Source: Halogranum amylolyticum
GTDB taxonomy: Archaea; Halobacteriota; Halobacteria; Halobacteriales; Haloferacaceae
DNA length: 64,000 nt
NCBI RefSeq assembly: GCF_900110465.1
Contig: NZ_FODV01000003.1
Location: 124,001 to 188,000, forward strand
Direction: 5' to 3'
Part shown: positions 8,355 to 16,759 of the stretch, piece after piece
Numbering within the stretch: the first letter of the stretch is position 1
Layout of the letters: each line of letters begins with the position of its first letter
Notes under the pieces: generated by a model
What the model saw: the letters and a program-made list of their open reading frames with translations, nothing else
Told to the model about the DNA's origin: nothing
Database searches by the model: none
Made by a program: the position numbers and the translations under genes

Positions 8355-9062
8355 CTAGCCGAGGCGTTCGACGAGTCGGTCGCCGTCGACGAAGGCGAAC
8401 CCGTGACGAGTGGCGTAGTCGCGAGCGGCCGCCTTCGAGAGCGCCCGTCCGGTCTCGTCGTCGAGCATCTCGCAGACGACGACTGCGGGGGGGAGTCCCG
8501 CTTCGGCGGCGAGCGCGAGGCCGAGTTCGGTGTGACCCTGCCGGTCCGCGAGGAGACTGGGTGCGGCGCGGAGCACGTTGACGTGGCCGGGCGAGCGGAA
8601 GTCGGCGGCGAAGTCCGTGGCGTCGTAGTCGCCGGCGACGGCCGCCTCTGCCGCGGAAGCGAGTTCCGAGATGGTCAGCGCCCGGTCGTCGTCCGGGATA
8701 CCGGTGAACGTGTCGCGGTGGTTCACAGGAAGAGAAAACGACGAGCGGTCGTCGTAGCCGAGTTCGTGACTGCCGGCGCTGGGGTGGTCGATGGTGTCGT
8801 CGAGGAACGGCAGCTCCATCGCCGTCGCCGCGTCGTGCGAGAGCGCGGTACAGACCAGTCCGCCGGCGTCGTTCCGGAGACGGGCGACCGCGTCGGCCGT
8901 GACCGCGCCGGCCGGGTAGACGATGTCGGTCTCGCCCTCGCGGTCGTCGAAGTCGTGGACGAGAACGGGGAGACCGTCGCGGAACGCCGCGAGCGCGCGG
9001 TCGACGGCGTCGCCTTCTCGCTCCTCGTCGCTTCCGGCGAGGTCACCCGTCCGGCCGCTCAT
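8355..9062 (-). CDS. ribB: 3,4-dihydroxy-2-butanone-4-phosphate synthase
   Basis: Converts ribulose 5-phosphate to dihydroxybutanone phosphate, the four-carbon unit of riboflavin. The 235-aa protein has the family blocks [16 protein letters not shown] (an acidic metal-binding loop near residue 40), [27 protein letters not shown] and the [12 protein letters not shown] helix. The N-terminal tail is longer than in E. coli RibB. Its ATG overlaps the stop of ribK by four bases (ATGA), so the two are translationally coupled in a ribK-ribB operon, and both are likely controlled from the ribK promoter. Confidence 0.94.
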   Translation of the reverse strand: MSGRTGDLAGSDEEREGDAVDRALAAFRDGLPVLVHDFDDREGETDIVYPAGAVTADAVARLRNDAGGLVCTALSHDAATAMELPFLDDTIDHPSAGSHELGYDDRSSFSLPVNHRDTFTGIPDDDRALTISELASAAEAAVAGDYDATDFAADFRSPGHVNVLRAAPSLLADRQGHTELGLALAAEAGLPPAVVVCEMLDDETGRALSKAAARDYATRHGFAFVDGDRLVERLG

Positions 9063-9769
9063 CGCGAGACCTCCTCGACGCGGACGGAGACGGTGTCGCC
9101 GTCCTCGAGACCGAGTTGGTCGCGCAGGCGGTCGGGCGCGATGATCTCCAACTGCGTCTCGTCGTGGTGGGTGCGCTCGGGGACGATGATGTGGGCCGTC
9201 TCGTAAGACGCGCCGTCGTACTCGACCGTCGCCGTGTAACAGGACGCGGGACCGAACGTCCGTTCCTCGTCCTCCCAGCCGTCGATGGGGACGGCGTCGA
9301 GCGAACTCATCCCGGCGCGAGCGCGGACGCTCTCCTCGGTGAGATCGACGTTCAGCGTCCCCGGGAACGGTTCGTAGCCGAGTCGCTCGACGAACTGCTC
9401 CATGTAGCCCGGAAGCGAGATGTAGTGACGTCCCTCGCCCATCCCGCCGGTGACGGTGCCGGTGAGCGTGACGGAGGCCTCCTCCTCGAAGATGCGCCGG
9501 TAGTCGGCGTACTCTTTACGGAGCGCGGCCTCGCCCGCGTCGGTGACGTCGACCCACTGGCCGTCGCTGACGATGTCTCGCTCGACGTAGCCCGCCTCGT
9601 CGAGTCGTTGGAGGCGACGCGAGGCGGTCTGACTGGAGGCGTCGAGTCGGTCGGCGAGGGTGGAACAGGAGACTTTCACCGGACCGGCGAGCCCGCCGTC
9701 GAGGGCGACGAGCTTCAGGGCGGCGAGTTCGTCGTGTCCGACGGCTGTCGCTGCTGCCGTTTCTGCCAT
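9059..9769 (-). CDS. ribK: HTH regulator / CTP-dependent riboflavin kinase (RbkR type)
   Basis: Bifunctional protein of 236 aa. Residues about 10-90 form a winged helix ([20 protein letters not shown]), and residues about 95-236 form the CTP-dependent riboflavin kinase domain ([32 protein letters not shown] and a C-terminal [20 protein letters not shown] block). The kinase makes FMN with CTP instead of ATP; fused HTH versions, called RbkR, also repress or activate riboflavin genes in archaea. The first gene of the ribK-ribB operon. ATG 9769 is favoured over two upstream in-frame ATGs because a TATA element lies 27 bases before it, with two direct repeats next to it that may be its own operator. 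Confidence 0.92.
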   Translation of the reverse strand: MAETAAATAVGHDELAALKLVALDGGLAGPVKVSCSTLADRLDASSQTASRRLQRLDEAGYVERDIVSDGQWVDVTDAGEAALRKEYADYRRIFEEEASVTLTGTVTGGMGEGRHYISLPGYMEQFVERLGYEPFPGTLNVDLTEESVRARAGMSSLDAVPIDGWEDEERTFGPASCYTATVEYDGASYETAHIIVPERTHHDETQLEIIAPDRLRDQLGLEDGDTVSVRVEEVSR

Positions 9770-9793
9770 ACGCGACACGTCGTCCCCGCTCGC

Positions 9794-9800
9794 CATAAGC
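9794..9800 (-). promoter_or_regulatory. TATA box of the ribK-ribB operon
   Basis: Minus-strand GCTTATGG-like element centred 27 bases before the ribK ATG. Confidence 0.5.
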
Positions 9801-9806
9801 ATACCG

Positions 9807-9835
9807 GAACTGAGATGCGTAACAGAACTGTGATG
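9807..9835 (-). promoter_or_regulatory. Tandem direct repeats, candidate RbkR operator
   Basis: Plus-strand GAACTGAGATG (9807-9817) and GAACTGTGATG (9825-9835) agree at 10 of 11 positions and are spaced 18 bases start to start, so they lie on nearly the same helix face. They sit directly upstream of the TATA box of the ribK gene, whose product carries a DNA-binding domain. Autoregulation by RbkR is the natural hypothesis; the motif was not compared with known RbkR sites. Confidence 0.45.
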
Positions 9836-10041
9836 GTAGGGGAGAGACGGTCGGCGCGACCAGTGGTACGGCGACGACGCGGTTGGTAACTCCGCTATGG
9901 CCGTCTCCCATCTAAGTGCGTCGGTCGCGGCGGTCGGCCCGTTCGTGGGACGCGGTCCACGACCCGACGAGTTCGCCACGCCGTGACACGAACCAACAGC
10001 CCTTAGAAACCCATTTACCCGACGCTCGAAAAGCACACTCC

Positions 10042-11802
10042 ATGTTCAGAGCGTTCCGTAACGAGGTCGAGGCCGCCCTCGCCGACGCGCTGTCGGCGAT
10101 GGAGCTGCCGACCGACGACCTCGGCGTGGAGGAGCCGCCAGAAGACGTCCCGGCGACACTCGCATCCAGCGTGGCGTTCCGCCTCGCCAGCGAGGTGGGC
10201 GCACCGCCGCCGAAGATCGCCGTCGACATCGCCGACCACGTCTCGGTCGCGGAGTACGACTACATCGACCACGTCGACACCGGCGGGCCGTACGTCAACT
10301 TCCACACCACGGGGAAGTATCTGGCCGACACGCTCGCCGCCGCCGGCGACGACGAGTACGGCCGACTCCCCGACAAGGGGGAGTCCGTCGTCGTCGAACA
10401 CACCAGCGCCAACCCCACTGGACCGGTGCACGTCGGCCGCGCGCGCAACCCGATTCTGGGCGACGCCGTCGCCAACGTCGTCGACTTCGCCGGCTACGAC
10501 GTCGAACGCCACTACTACGTCAACGACGCCGGCCGTCAGATGGCCGTCTTCACGTGGGCCTACGAGACCTTCGACGAGGAGGACCTCGACAGCGATCCGG
10601 AGCGCGACCGCATCGAGTACGACCTCGTACGCTACTACCGCAAGGGCAACGAGGTACTGGAGGAGGGCGACCCCGAGGAGGTCGAGGCCGCCGAGGCCGA
10701 GATCGCCGAGATCCTGCAGGGGCTCGAGGAGGGCGACGAGGAGACCTACGCCCGCGTCGAGACCGTCGTCGATCAGGTGCTCTCGGGGATGAAGGAGTGT
10801 CTCGCGCGTCTCCCCGCCGAGTTCGACGAGTTCGTCAAGGAGACGAAGTTCATGTTCGACGACTCCACCCAGGAGGTGGCCCAGCGACTCAAGGACAGCG
10901 AGTACGCCGTCCTCGAAGAGGAGGCGTGGCAGCTCGAACTCGACGAGTGGGACATCGAGAAGAAGCTCGTCTTCCTCCGCTCGGACGGCACCTCGCTGTA
11001 CACGACGCGCGACCTCGCCCACCACGAGTGGAAGTTCGAGAACTTCGACCGAGCGGTGACCGTGCTGGGCGAGGACCACAAACTGCAGGCCGAACAGCTC
11101 AAAGCCGCGCTGGAAATCCTCGGCAACGACGTCGACCAGCTCGACCACGCCATCTACTCGTACGTCAACCTCCCCGAGGGGAAGATGTCGACCCGCGCAG
11201 GAACGGGCGTCGACCTCGACGACCTGCTCGACGAGGCGGTCGACCGCGCCCGCGACGAGGTGGAGAAACGCCTCGACTCGCGCATCCGCGACGACGAGTT
11301 GGACGAAGACGACATCGAGCGCATCGCCCACCAGGTCGGGATCGGCGCGGTGCGGTACGACATCGTCTCCAAGCAGCCGACGAAGGCGATTACCTTCGAG
11401 TGGGACCGCGCGCTCGACTTCGAGGCGCAGTCCGCGCCGTACGTCCAGTACGTCCACGCACGCTGTTGCGGCATCCTCGACGAGGCCGAGGCGGCCGGCG
11501 TCGAACCGACGGACGTCGACCCCGGGGTGCTGTCGACGGAGGCCGAGGAGGAGCTGCTGCGGACCATCGCGCGCTTCCCCGCCGTCGTCGAGGGGGCCGC
11601 TGAGGATCTCGAACCGCACACCGTCGCCACCTACACCCGCGAGTTCGCCGAGGCGTTCAACACCTTCTACCGCGAGTGCTCGGTGCTCAACGCCGACGAC
11701 GAGGCCACCAAGCGTGCTCGTCTCGCGCTCGTCGACGCCTCGCGGCACACGGTCGCCAACGCGCTGGCGCTACTCGGCGTGGCAGCGCCCGACTCGATGT
11801 GA
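10042..11802 (+). CDS. argS: Arginyl-tRNA synthetase
   Basis: Class I aminoacyl-tRNA synthetase of 586 aa that charges tRNA-Arg. The N-terminal Add1 domain (about 1-110) is followed by the HIGH-type signature [13 protein letters not shown] (121-133), the catalytic Rossmann domain, a KMSTRAG loop near residue 381 and the all-helical anticodon-binding (DALR) domain ending with [20 protein letters not shown]. Archaeal and bacterial ArgS often lack a canonical KMSK Lys, but here a Lys is present in KMSTR. A TATA-like CATTTACC is centred near 27 bases upstream of ATG 10042. Confidence 0.96.
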   Translation: MFRAFRNEVEAALADALSAMELPTDDLGVEEPPEDVPATLASSVAFRLASEVGAPPPKIAVDIADHVSVAEYDYIDHVDTGGPYVNFHTTGKYLADTLAAAGDDEYGRLPDKGESVVVEHTSANPTGPVHVGRARNPILGDAVANVVDFAGYDVERHYYVNDAGRQMAVFTWAYETFDEEDLDSDPERDRIEYDLVRYYRKGNEVLEEGDPEEVEAAEAEIAEILQGLEEGDEETYARVETVVDQVLSGMKECLARLPAEFDEFVKETKFMFDDSTQEVAQRLKDSEYAVLEEEAWQLELDEWDIEKKLVFLRSDGTSLYTTRDLAHHEWKFENFDRAVTVLGEDHKLQAEQLKAALEILGNDVDQLDHAIYSYVNLPEGKMSTRAGTGVDLDDLLDEAVDRARDEVEKRLDSRIRDDELDEDDIERIAHQVGIGAVRYDIVSKQPTKAITFEWDRALDFEAQSAPYVQYVHARCCGILDEAEAAGVEPTDVDPGVLSTEAEEELLRTIARFPAVVEGAAEDLEPHTVATYTREFAEAFNTFYRECSVLNADDEATKRARLALVDASRHTVANALALLGVAAPDSM

Positions 11803-11873
11803 GAACGGCTCACTGACGACCCGTCGCGCGGGTCGCGGCGGTGTGATCCGCTCGCACTGACGGCTCGCCCGGG

Positions 11874-11987
11874 CTACGCGACGATGAGGCTCCCGCCGAC
11901 GGCGTAGACCATGGCGGCACCGAGCCCGAGCGCGAGCAGCAGAAACAGTGCGATCCACCAGAACGAGACCGATTCGTTGTTAGCCAT
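11874..11987 (-). CDS. Single-span membrane microprotein (37 aa)
   Basis: ATG-initiated frame of 37 codons. A short polar N-terminus (MANNESVSF) precedes one long hydrophobic helix of about 25 residues beginning WWIALFLLLALGLGAAM, ending with SLIVA. Codon use (GC-rich third positions) matches the neighbourhood. It lies between argS and the MinD-type gene, on the same strand as the latter but downstream of it. Function unknown. Confidence 0.55.
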   Translation of the reverse strand: MANNESVSFWWIALFLLLALGLGAAMVYAVGGSLIVA

Positions 11988-12051
11988 ACCGGCAATCCGA
12001 CCACACGGCTAAAAGAACTTCCCGTTTCAGCACGCGGGAGCGCGGGAGAGT

Positions 12052-13308
12052 TCACCCCAGCAGGCGACCCAAGAAGCCCGAGCGGTCGTCGTCACCCTCG
12101 TCTTCGTCCGACCCCTCCTCGTCGGCCGCCGCTTCGTCCGACTCCGCTTCGACGGTCGACTCGGCCGACTCTTCGTCGGTCGACGCGGGAGACTCTGCCG
12201 CCGAGACGCCGCTGACTTCCGCCTCGTCGACGAGCGGCGTCGTGTAGACATCGTCGTCGGAGGCGTCGGTCCCTCCGTCCGCTGTCGACGACTCGCCCTC
12301 GTCTTCGGCGTCGGGGACGAGTGTCTCCTCGTCGTCCGCCGCGTCACTCTCGTCCGCGAGCGGGACGGCTTCGACGTTCGAGTCACCCTCGCTCTCGTCG
12401 GTCTCCACGGGGTCGACCGCACCGGCGACGGCCGCCGTTTCGCCGACCTCCTCGGGGTCCGACTCGGTTGCGTCGTCGTCCGTACTGGCCTCCGCGTCGT
12501 CGTCAGCAGCGGTCTCCGCGTCGTCGACTGCGTCTCGCGCATCGACCGTCGAGTCGTCTCCCGCGTCCGCGTCGGTCGTCTCGGTCGACTCGACGTCCGG
12601 GTCGGAGACCGGTTCGTCAGTCACTGCGCGAGCGAGCCGCCGGTACGCCGCTGCGGCCGGGTCCGCCGGATCGCTCTCGACGAGTGCGTCGCCGGTCGCA
12701 GTCGCCTCTGCGACGACCGGACTGGTCGGCACCGTCGCGAGCAGGGGTGCATCGACGCCGTCGATCGGAAGGTCGTCGTCCGGGACGTCTGCGTCGACCT
12801 GCGTGACCACGAGGCCGACGACGGAGCCGTCGAGGCGGTCGACGACCTGTCGCGTCTTCTCCGTGTCGCCGACGGCGTTCGGCGTCGTGTCGGTGACGAG
12901 CAGCACGTCGTCCGCGAGGCCGAGCGGGAGCACCGTGTCGTGGCTCAGTCCGGCACCCGTATCCAACAGGACGTAGTCCGCGTCCGCGAACGCCTCGAGG
13001 ACGGTCCGGAGCTTCGCAGGGTCGGCGTCGGGGAACGCCGCCAGATCGGTGTCGCCGGGGACGACTGAGAGCCCCGCCGGTCCCTCGTAGGTCGCCGCCC
13101 CGACGTCCGCCCGTCCCGCGAGAACGTCGTGGACGGTCGCCCCGTCGGCGTCGACACCGAGCGTCGCTCCGAGGTTCGCCATCCCGAGATCCGTGTCGAC
13201 GGCGACGACGTCGTATCCCGCCGCCGCGAGCGTCGTTCCGAGCGCCACCGTCGTCGTCGTCTTGCCGACGCCACCTTTCGCGCTGGCGACTGCGATTACC
13301 CGAGCCAT
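12052..13308 (-). CDS. MinD/ParA-type ATPase with long acidic tail
   Basis: Protein of 418 aa. Residues 1 to about 250 are a deviant-Walker ATPase with KGGVGKTTTT (11-20), the switch DTDLGMANLG and LLDTGAGLS, diagnostic of MinD. The remaining 160-170 residues are a disordered linker dominated by Asp, Glu, Ser, Thr and Ala, ending in RSGFLGRLLG. That terminal segment resembles the amphipathic membrane-targeting helix of bacterial MinD. Haloarchaea carry several MinD paralogues, at least one of which oscillates and positions motility and chemotaxis machinery; this one may be of that kind, but no partner gene lies nearby. An AT-rich promoter (13339-13357) precedes the ATG. Confidence 0.85.
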   Translation of the reverse strand: MARVIAVASAKGGVGKTTTTVALGTTLAAAGYDVVAVDTDLGMANLGATLGVDADGATVHDVLAGRADVGAATYEGPAGLSVVPGDTDLAAFPDADPAKLRTVLEAFADADYVLLDTGAGLSHDTVLPLGLADDVLLVTDTTPNAVGDTEKTRQVVDRLDGSVVGLVVTQVDADVPDDDLPIDGVDAPLLATVPTSPVVAEATATGDALVESDPADPAAAAYRRLARAVTDEPVSDPDVESTETTDADAGDDSTVDARDAVDDAETAADDDAEASTDDDATESDPEEVGETAAVAGAVDPVETDESEGDSNVEAVPLADESDAADDEETLVPDAEDEGESSTADGGTDASDDDVYTTPLVDEAEVSGVSAAESPASTDEESAESTVEAESDEAAADEEGSDEDEGDDDRSGFLGRLLG

Positions 13309-13338
13309 AGTTGAGTTGTCTGTGAGTCCCACGACGTC

Positions 13339-13357
13339 CATATATATGTATTTTATA
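13339..13357 (-). promoter_or_regulatory. AT-rich promoter of the MinD-type gene
   Basis: CATATATATG followed by TATTTTATAG on the plus strand; 19 nearly pure A/T bases about 30-50 bases upstream of the minD-type ATG in an otherwise GC-rich region. It carries a likely TATA box and perhaps a second one. Confidence 0.5.
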
Positions 13358-13445
13358 GATAGAGATATGGTAAAAAGAATGTCTCTCTGAGGCAGGGACT
13401 GGGACGGTCGACGCGCTCCGCCGTCACGAGCGACAACAGTCAAAG

Positions 13446-13455
13446 GTTACTTAGC
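13446..13455 (+). promoter_or_regulatory. TATA-like element of prf1
   Basis: GTTACTTAGC, centred about 28 bases upstream of the prf1 ATG. Confidence 0.45.
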
Positions 13456-13478
13456 CACTGGCCGGGCTAGTATCGACA

Positions 13479-14729
13479 ATGAGTAGTGACGCCGCGGATG
13501 CGGGCGAGGACCGACGGAAGTACGAGTTCCGGAAGGTCATCGAGGAGTTGCAGGAGTACGAAGGCTCCGGCACCCAGCTCGTCACCATCTACATCCCCGA
13601 GGACAAACAGATCTCCGACGTCGTCGCCCACGTGACCCAAGAGCACAGCGAGGCGGCGAACATCAAGTCCAAGCAGACGAGGACGAACGTTCAGGACGCA
13701 CTGACGAGTATCAAAGACCGTCTCCGCTACTACGACACGTTCCCCCCCGAGAACGGCATCATCATCTTCTCCGGTGCCGTCGACAGCGGCGGCGGACAGA
13801 CCGAGATGGTGACGAGGACGATGGATAGTCCGCCACAGCCCGTCGAGTCGTTCCGGTATCACTGCGACTCGGCGTTCCTCACGGAACCGCTGGAGAACAT
13901 GCTGGCCGACAAGGGACTGTTCGGCCTCATCGTCCTCGACCGCCGCGAGGCAAACGTCGGGTGGCTGAAGGGCAAGCGCGTCGAACCCGTCAAGTCGGCC
14001 TCGTCGCTCGTCCCCGGCAAGCAGCGGAAAGGTGGCCAGTCCGCCCAGCGTTTCGCCCGCCTGCGTCTGGAAGCCATCGACAACTTCTATCAGGAGGTCG
14101 CCGAGATGGCTGACGACCTGATGGTCGCGAAGCGTCACGAGCTCGACGGCATCCTCGTCGGCGGCCCGTCGCCGACGAAAGACGAGTTCCTCGACGGCGG
14201 CTATCTCCACCACGAGCTACAGGACAAGGTCGTCGGCAAGTTCGACATCTCCTACACCGACGAGTCCGGTCTCTACGACCTGGTCGACGCCGCACAGGAA
14301 GTGCTCGCCGACCAGGAGGTGATGAAGGACAAGTCCCAGATGGAGGAGTTCTTCGAGAAGCTTCACCAGGGCAACGAGGCCACCTACGGGTTCGAACCGA
14401 CGCGGAAGAACCTCGTCATGGGCTCTGTCGATCGGCTCTTGCTCTCGGAGGACCTCCGTAGCGACGTCGTCGTCTACGACTGTCCGAACGGGCACGAGGA
14501 GTTCGAGGTCGTCGACAGCCGCCACAAGACGCCCGACCACACCTGTTCCGAGTGCGGAGAGGAGACGGAGATGCGCGAACGCGAGGACGTGATCGAGCAT
14601 CTGATCAACATCGCCGAACAGCGCGGTACCGAGACGAAGTTCATCAGCACGGACTTCGAGAAAGGCGAACAGCTGATGGACGCCTTCGGCGGCATCGCGG
14701 GGATCCTCCGGTACTCGACTGGCGTCTAG
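13479..14729 (+). CDS. prf1: Peptide chain release factor aRF1
   Basis: Archaeal release factor of 416 aa that recognises all three stop codons and hydrolyses peptidyl-tRNA. Domain 1 carries NIKS (61-64) and YHCDSAF (127-133, the YxCxxxF element); domain 2 carries the catalytic GGQ at 185-187 within KGGQSAQR. The C-terminal domain has four Cys residues in CPNGHEEF and CSECGEE, a zinc-ribbon-like arrangement common in archaeal aRF1. A second GGQ by chance occurs at residues 105-107 and is not the catalytic one. Own promoter divergent from the MinD-type gene. Confidence 0.97.
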   Translation: MSSDAADAGEDRRKYEFRKVIEELQEYEGSGTQLVTIYIPEDKQISDVVAHVTQEHSEAANIKSKQTRTNVQDALTSIKDRLRYYDTFPPENGIIIFSGAVDSGGGQTEMVTRTMDSPPQPVESFRYHCDSAFLTEPLENMLADKGLFGLIVLDRREANVGWLKGKRVEPVKSASSLVPGKQRKGGQSAQRFARLRLEAIDNFYQEVAEMADDLMVAKRHELDGILVGGPSPTKDEFLDGGYLHHELQDKVVGKFDISYTDESGLYDLVDAAQEVLADQEVMKDKSQMEEFFEKLHQGNEATYGFEPTRKNLVMGSVDRLLLSEDLRSDVVVYDCPNGHEEFEVVDSRHKTPDHTCSECGEETEMREREDVIEHLINIAEQRGTETKFISTDFEKGEQLMDAFGGIAGILRYSTGV

Positions 14730-14756
14730 AGCCGTCGACCGCTCGCGCGGCCACTT

Positions 14757-14906
14757 TTAGAGGAGAGCAGAGAGAACCGTCAGGAGCACCACGAGATACC
14801 CTAGCGTGACCAGCGTGTTCCGCCGCGGCGTCCCGACGTACAGTCCAGGAACGAGCCGACAGAGGGGGTCCGAGACGGCCGTCCAGCGCAGTCGCGTACG
14901 AGCCAT
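14757..14906 (-). CDS. Small membrane protein (49 aa)
   Basis: ATG-initiated frame of 49 codons, starting MARTRLRWTAVSDPLCRLVP and ending in a hydrophobic helix (TLVTLGYLVVLLTVLSALL). The Arg-rich N-terminus would stay inside by the positive-inside rule, with one C-terminal membrane span. It is convergent with prf1 and lies downstream of the HTH gene on the same strand with a gap of about 70 bases. I do not recognise a family. Confidence 0.5.
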   Translation of the reverse strand: MARTRLRWTAVSDPLCRLVPGLYVGTPRRNTLVTLGYLVVLLTVLSALL

Positions 14907-14975
14907 ACTCTCGAAAGGGGAAGCGGCACCTAAGCTAATGGCCGATTAATCCCGGTACTCGGCGGTACGACTCCG

Positions 14976-15518
14976 TTACCGCAGTCGTGAGAGTCGCTCG
15001 GTGAACGCGGGTGACTGGGTCGCGAGATGGTAGGTCGCCGAGACGACGAACGCGACGAGGACGGCCGTCGTCCAGACGGCGGCGTCGACTGCACTGACCG
15101 TCGGAACGCCCAGCGAGTGAGCGGCGACGAGCAACAGGCCGAGCACGCCGAGTCCGAGATAGAACTCCGCCCACGAGATGTCGTTCTCCGGGACGACCTC
15201 CATGTAAACGGTGACGTCGTCGACGGCCGCCGCCAGAGTGATCTCCTTCGTCTCGTCGTCGTAGCCGACGACGTCCAGTTCCTCCAACTTCGGGAGATGT
15301 GTCTGGTGTAGCGAGACGTAGACGCTCTGGCGGACGTTCCGCGGTGCGGGCCGTTCGCCCGTCTCGGCGGTCGCGATGGTCTCCGAGAGTTCGCGGACCG
15401 ACAGCGGTTCGTCCTGTTCACACAACGATTCGATGACGCGACGGCGGCGGTCGTTACGAAGGATGTCGTGAATCTCTGTACGCTCGAGCGAGTCGGGACG
15501 GGTCGTAACGGTCGACAT
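14976..15518 (-). CDS. Membrane-associated winged-helix regulator (DUF7344 type)
   Basis: Protein of 180 aa. Residues about 10-95 form a winged helix (EIHDILRNDRRRRVIESL, LSVRELSETIA, SVYVSLHQTHLPKLEELDVV), the pattern of a large haloarchaeal regulator family. Two hydrophobic helices follow (roughly 117-137 and 147-167), so the DNA-binding domain would be anchored to the inner face of the membrane. It is the last gene on the strand of the ATP synthase operon, about 110 bases after the preceding gene, so it is probably transcribed separately. Target genes are unknown. The DUF number is from memory. Confidence 0.75.
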   Translation of the reverse strand: MSTVTTRPDSLERTEIHDILRNDRRRRVIESLCEQDEPLSVRELSETIATAETGERPAPRNVRQSVYVSLHQTHLPKLEELDVVGYDDETKEITLAAAVDDVTVYMEVVPENDISWAEFYLGLGVLGLLLVAAHSLGVPTVSAVDAAVWTTAVLVAFVVSATYHLATQSPAFTERLSRLR

Positions 15519-15626
15519 CGGCTACCTTCGTCTGGGTTGCTCACCACCATTACGTCGACTCCTGAGTGGACGGCTCAAGGTGTGACCACTACAGTAAAAG
15601 TGTTTCTGAGATGACGGTATCTTCGC

Positions 15627-16013
15627 TCACTCGAGGAGCTGGTGGAGCTGCTCGAGTCGCCGGTCGAGATCGACGTACGGCTCCGGAACGGTCGCGGACA
15701 GACGGTCGAACGTCAGGAACACGTCGGCACCGCGCCGTTCGGCCTCTGCGGCGACCGCCTCGATGGCGCGTCGGTTGAGTGCCAGCGAGTCGAGCAACCC
15801 GCACAGAAGCGCGAGCGCGACCCCGGCGTCGCCGCTCGGAAACGACGTCGAGAGTGCGTCGAACGAGGGGTCCGTCTGGCCCGTCTCGGCGGCCGTCACC
15901 CGGAGACAGTGCGGGCAGACGGTCGCCGCGGCGGCCGTCTCGGGAGCGTACTCGCGGAGCGACGGCGGGACGGCGAACGCGACAGTCTCGACAGAACAGT
16001 GGGGACAGTGCAT
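15627..16013 (-). CDS. Conserved haloarchaeal zinc-ribbon protein (DUF6276-like)
   Basis: Protein of 128 aa with two Cys pairs, CPHC at residues 3-6 and CPHC near 33-36, likely holding one zinc, followed by a helical C-terminal part with no recognisable active site (LALNRRAIEAVAAEAERRGA, PEPYVDLDRRLEQLHQLLE). It starts about 20 bases after the stop of atpD on the same strand and so probably belongs to the end of the ATP synthase transcript. Function unknown; an accessory role near the synthase is only inferred from position. A TTG two codons earlier is an alternative start. Confidence 0.7.
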   Translation of the reverse strand: MHCPHCSVETVAFAVPPSLREYAPETAAAATVCPHCLRVTAAETGQTDPSFDALSTSFPSGDAGVALALLCGLLDSLALNRRAIEAVAAEAERRGADVFLTFDRLSATVPEPYVDLDRRLEQLHQLLE

Positions 16014-16034
16014 CGGCAAAAGCGAGTGGAGCGA

Positions 16035-16730
16035 CTAGTCGTCGGCCGTGACGGCTTCGACGTCCGCCTTCTCGGCTGCTTCGGCCTCTTTGTCGGCCTT
16101 CTCCTCTTCTTCCTTCTTCGCTTTGATCTTCTTCAGCCGGAAGATCTCCTCGCGTTCCTGCTCTTCGAGCTTCTGCTCGATGTACTCCTGGTTCTCGTAC
16201 AGTTCGGGCAGGAGCTTGAACTCGAGGGCGTTGACACGACGCTTCGTCGTCTCGATCTCCTCGAGCATCTTCTTCATCGCCGTCTCGACCTCCGCCGCGA
16301 GGATGATGCTCTCCAGCAGTTCCTCGTAGGCTTCGGCGGCCTCGTCGATGCGTGCGCTCGTGCCGAGCAGCCCGTAGCCACGCTGGTCGAGGCTCTTTCT
16401 GACCCGGCTGGACTCGATCTCCGGCACGACGACGCCCATGATGTTCTTCGACTGCGTCGTGATCTCCGGATGCTCCTTGAGCGCGGCGGCAGCACCGCGG
16501 ACCGCGACGTCACCCTCCATGGCGCGTGCCATGTTGAGCGTCCGCTGGGCCTCCTCGTAGTTCTGACTCAGCCCCGCCCGCACGTCCTGTGCCTGGTCGA
16601 GGATGTCCATGAACTCCATGATGAGGCCGTCACGCTTCTGTTCGAGCGTGTCGTGGCCCCGCTCGGAGAGGTCGATACGATCCTCGATCTCCATCAGTTC
16701 CTTGCGGGTTGGTTTGACGTCTTTGGCCAT
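16035..16730 (-). CDS. atpD: A-type ATP synthase subunit D
   Basis: Central-stalk (rotor axle) subunit of 231 aa. Long antiparallel coiled coil at both ends, with the conserved N-terminal [17 protein letters not shown] helix and C-terminal [17 protein letters not shown], which turn inside the A3B3 head. The C-terminus adds a charged [19 protein letters not shown] tail common in haloarchaea. Last catalytic-complex gene of the operon, 29 bases after atpB. Confidence 0.96.
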   Translation of the reverse strand: MAKDVKPTRKELMEIEDRIDLSERGHDTLEQKRDGLIMEFMDILDQAQDVRAGLSQNYEEAQRTLNMARAMEGDVAVRGAAAALKEHPEITTQSKNIMGVVVPEIESSRVRKSLDQRGYGLLGTSARIDEAAEAYEELLESIILAAEVETAMKKMLEEIETTKRRVNALEFKLLPELYENQEYIEQKLEEQEREEIFRLKKIKAKKEEEEKADKEAEAAEKADVEAVTADD

Positions 16731-16759
16731 ACTTTGATCCTCCTAGTGGGCGAAGGCGT

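Noticed and set aside
9770..10041. FMN riboswitch before the riboflavin operon
   Set aside because: No RFN-like conserved stem set is visible, and the TATA 27 bases from the start leaves no leader RNA. Direct repeats are a better explanation.
10015..11748. Long minus-strand frame (577 codons) opposite argS
   Set aside because: The plus-strand frame has every ArgS signature. High GC at third positions makes long antisense frames common in this genome, and this one has no recognisable domain.
13785..13800. First GGQ in the aRF1 protein (residues 105-107)
   Set aside because: It lacks the following conserved residues and lies in domain 1. The GGQ in KGGQSAQR matches the catalytic position.
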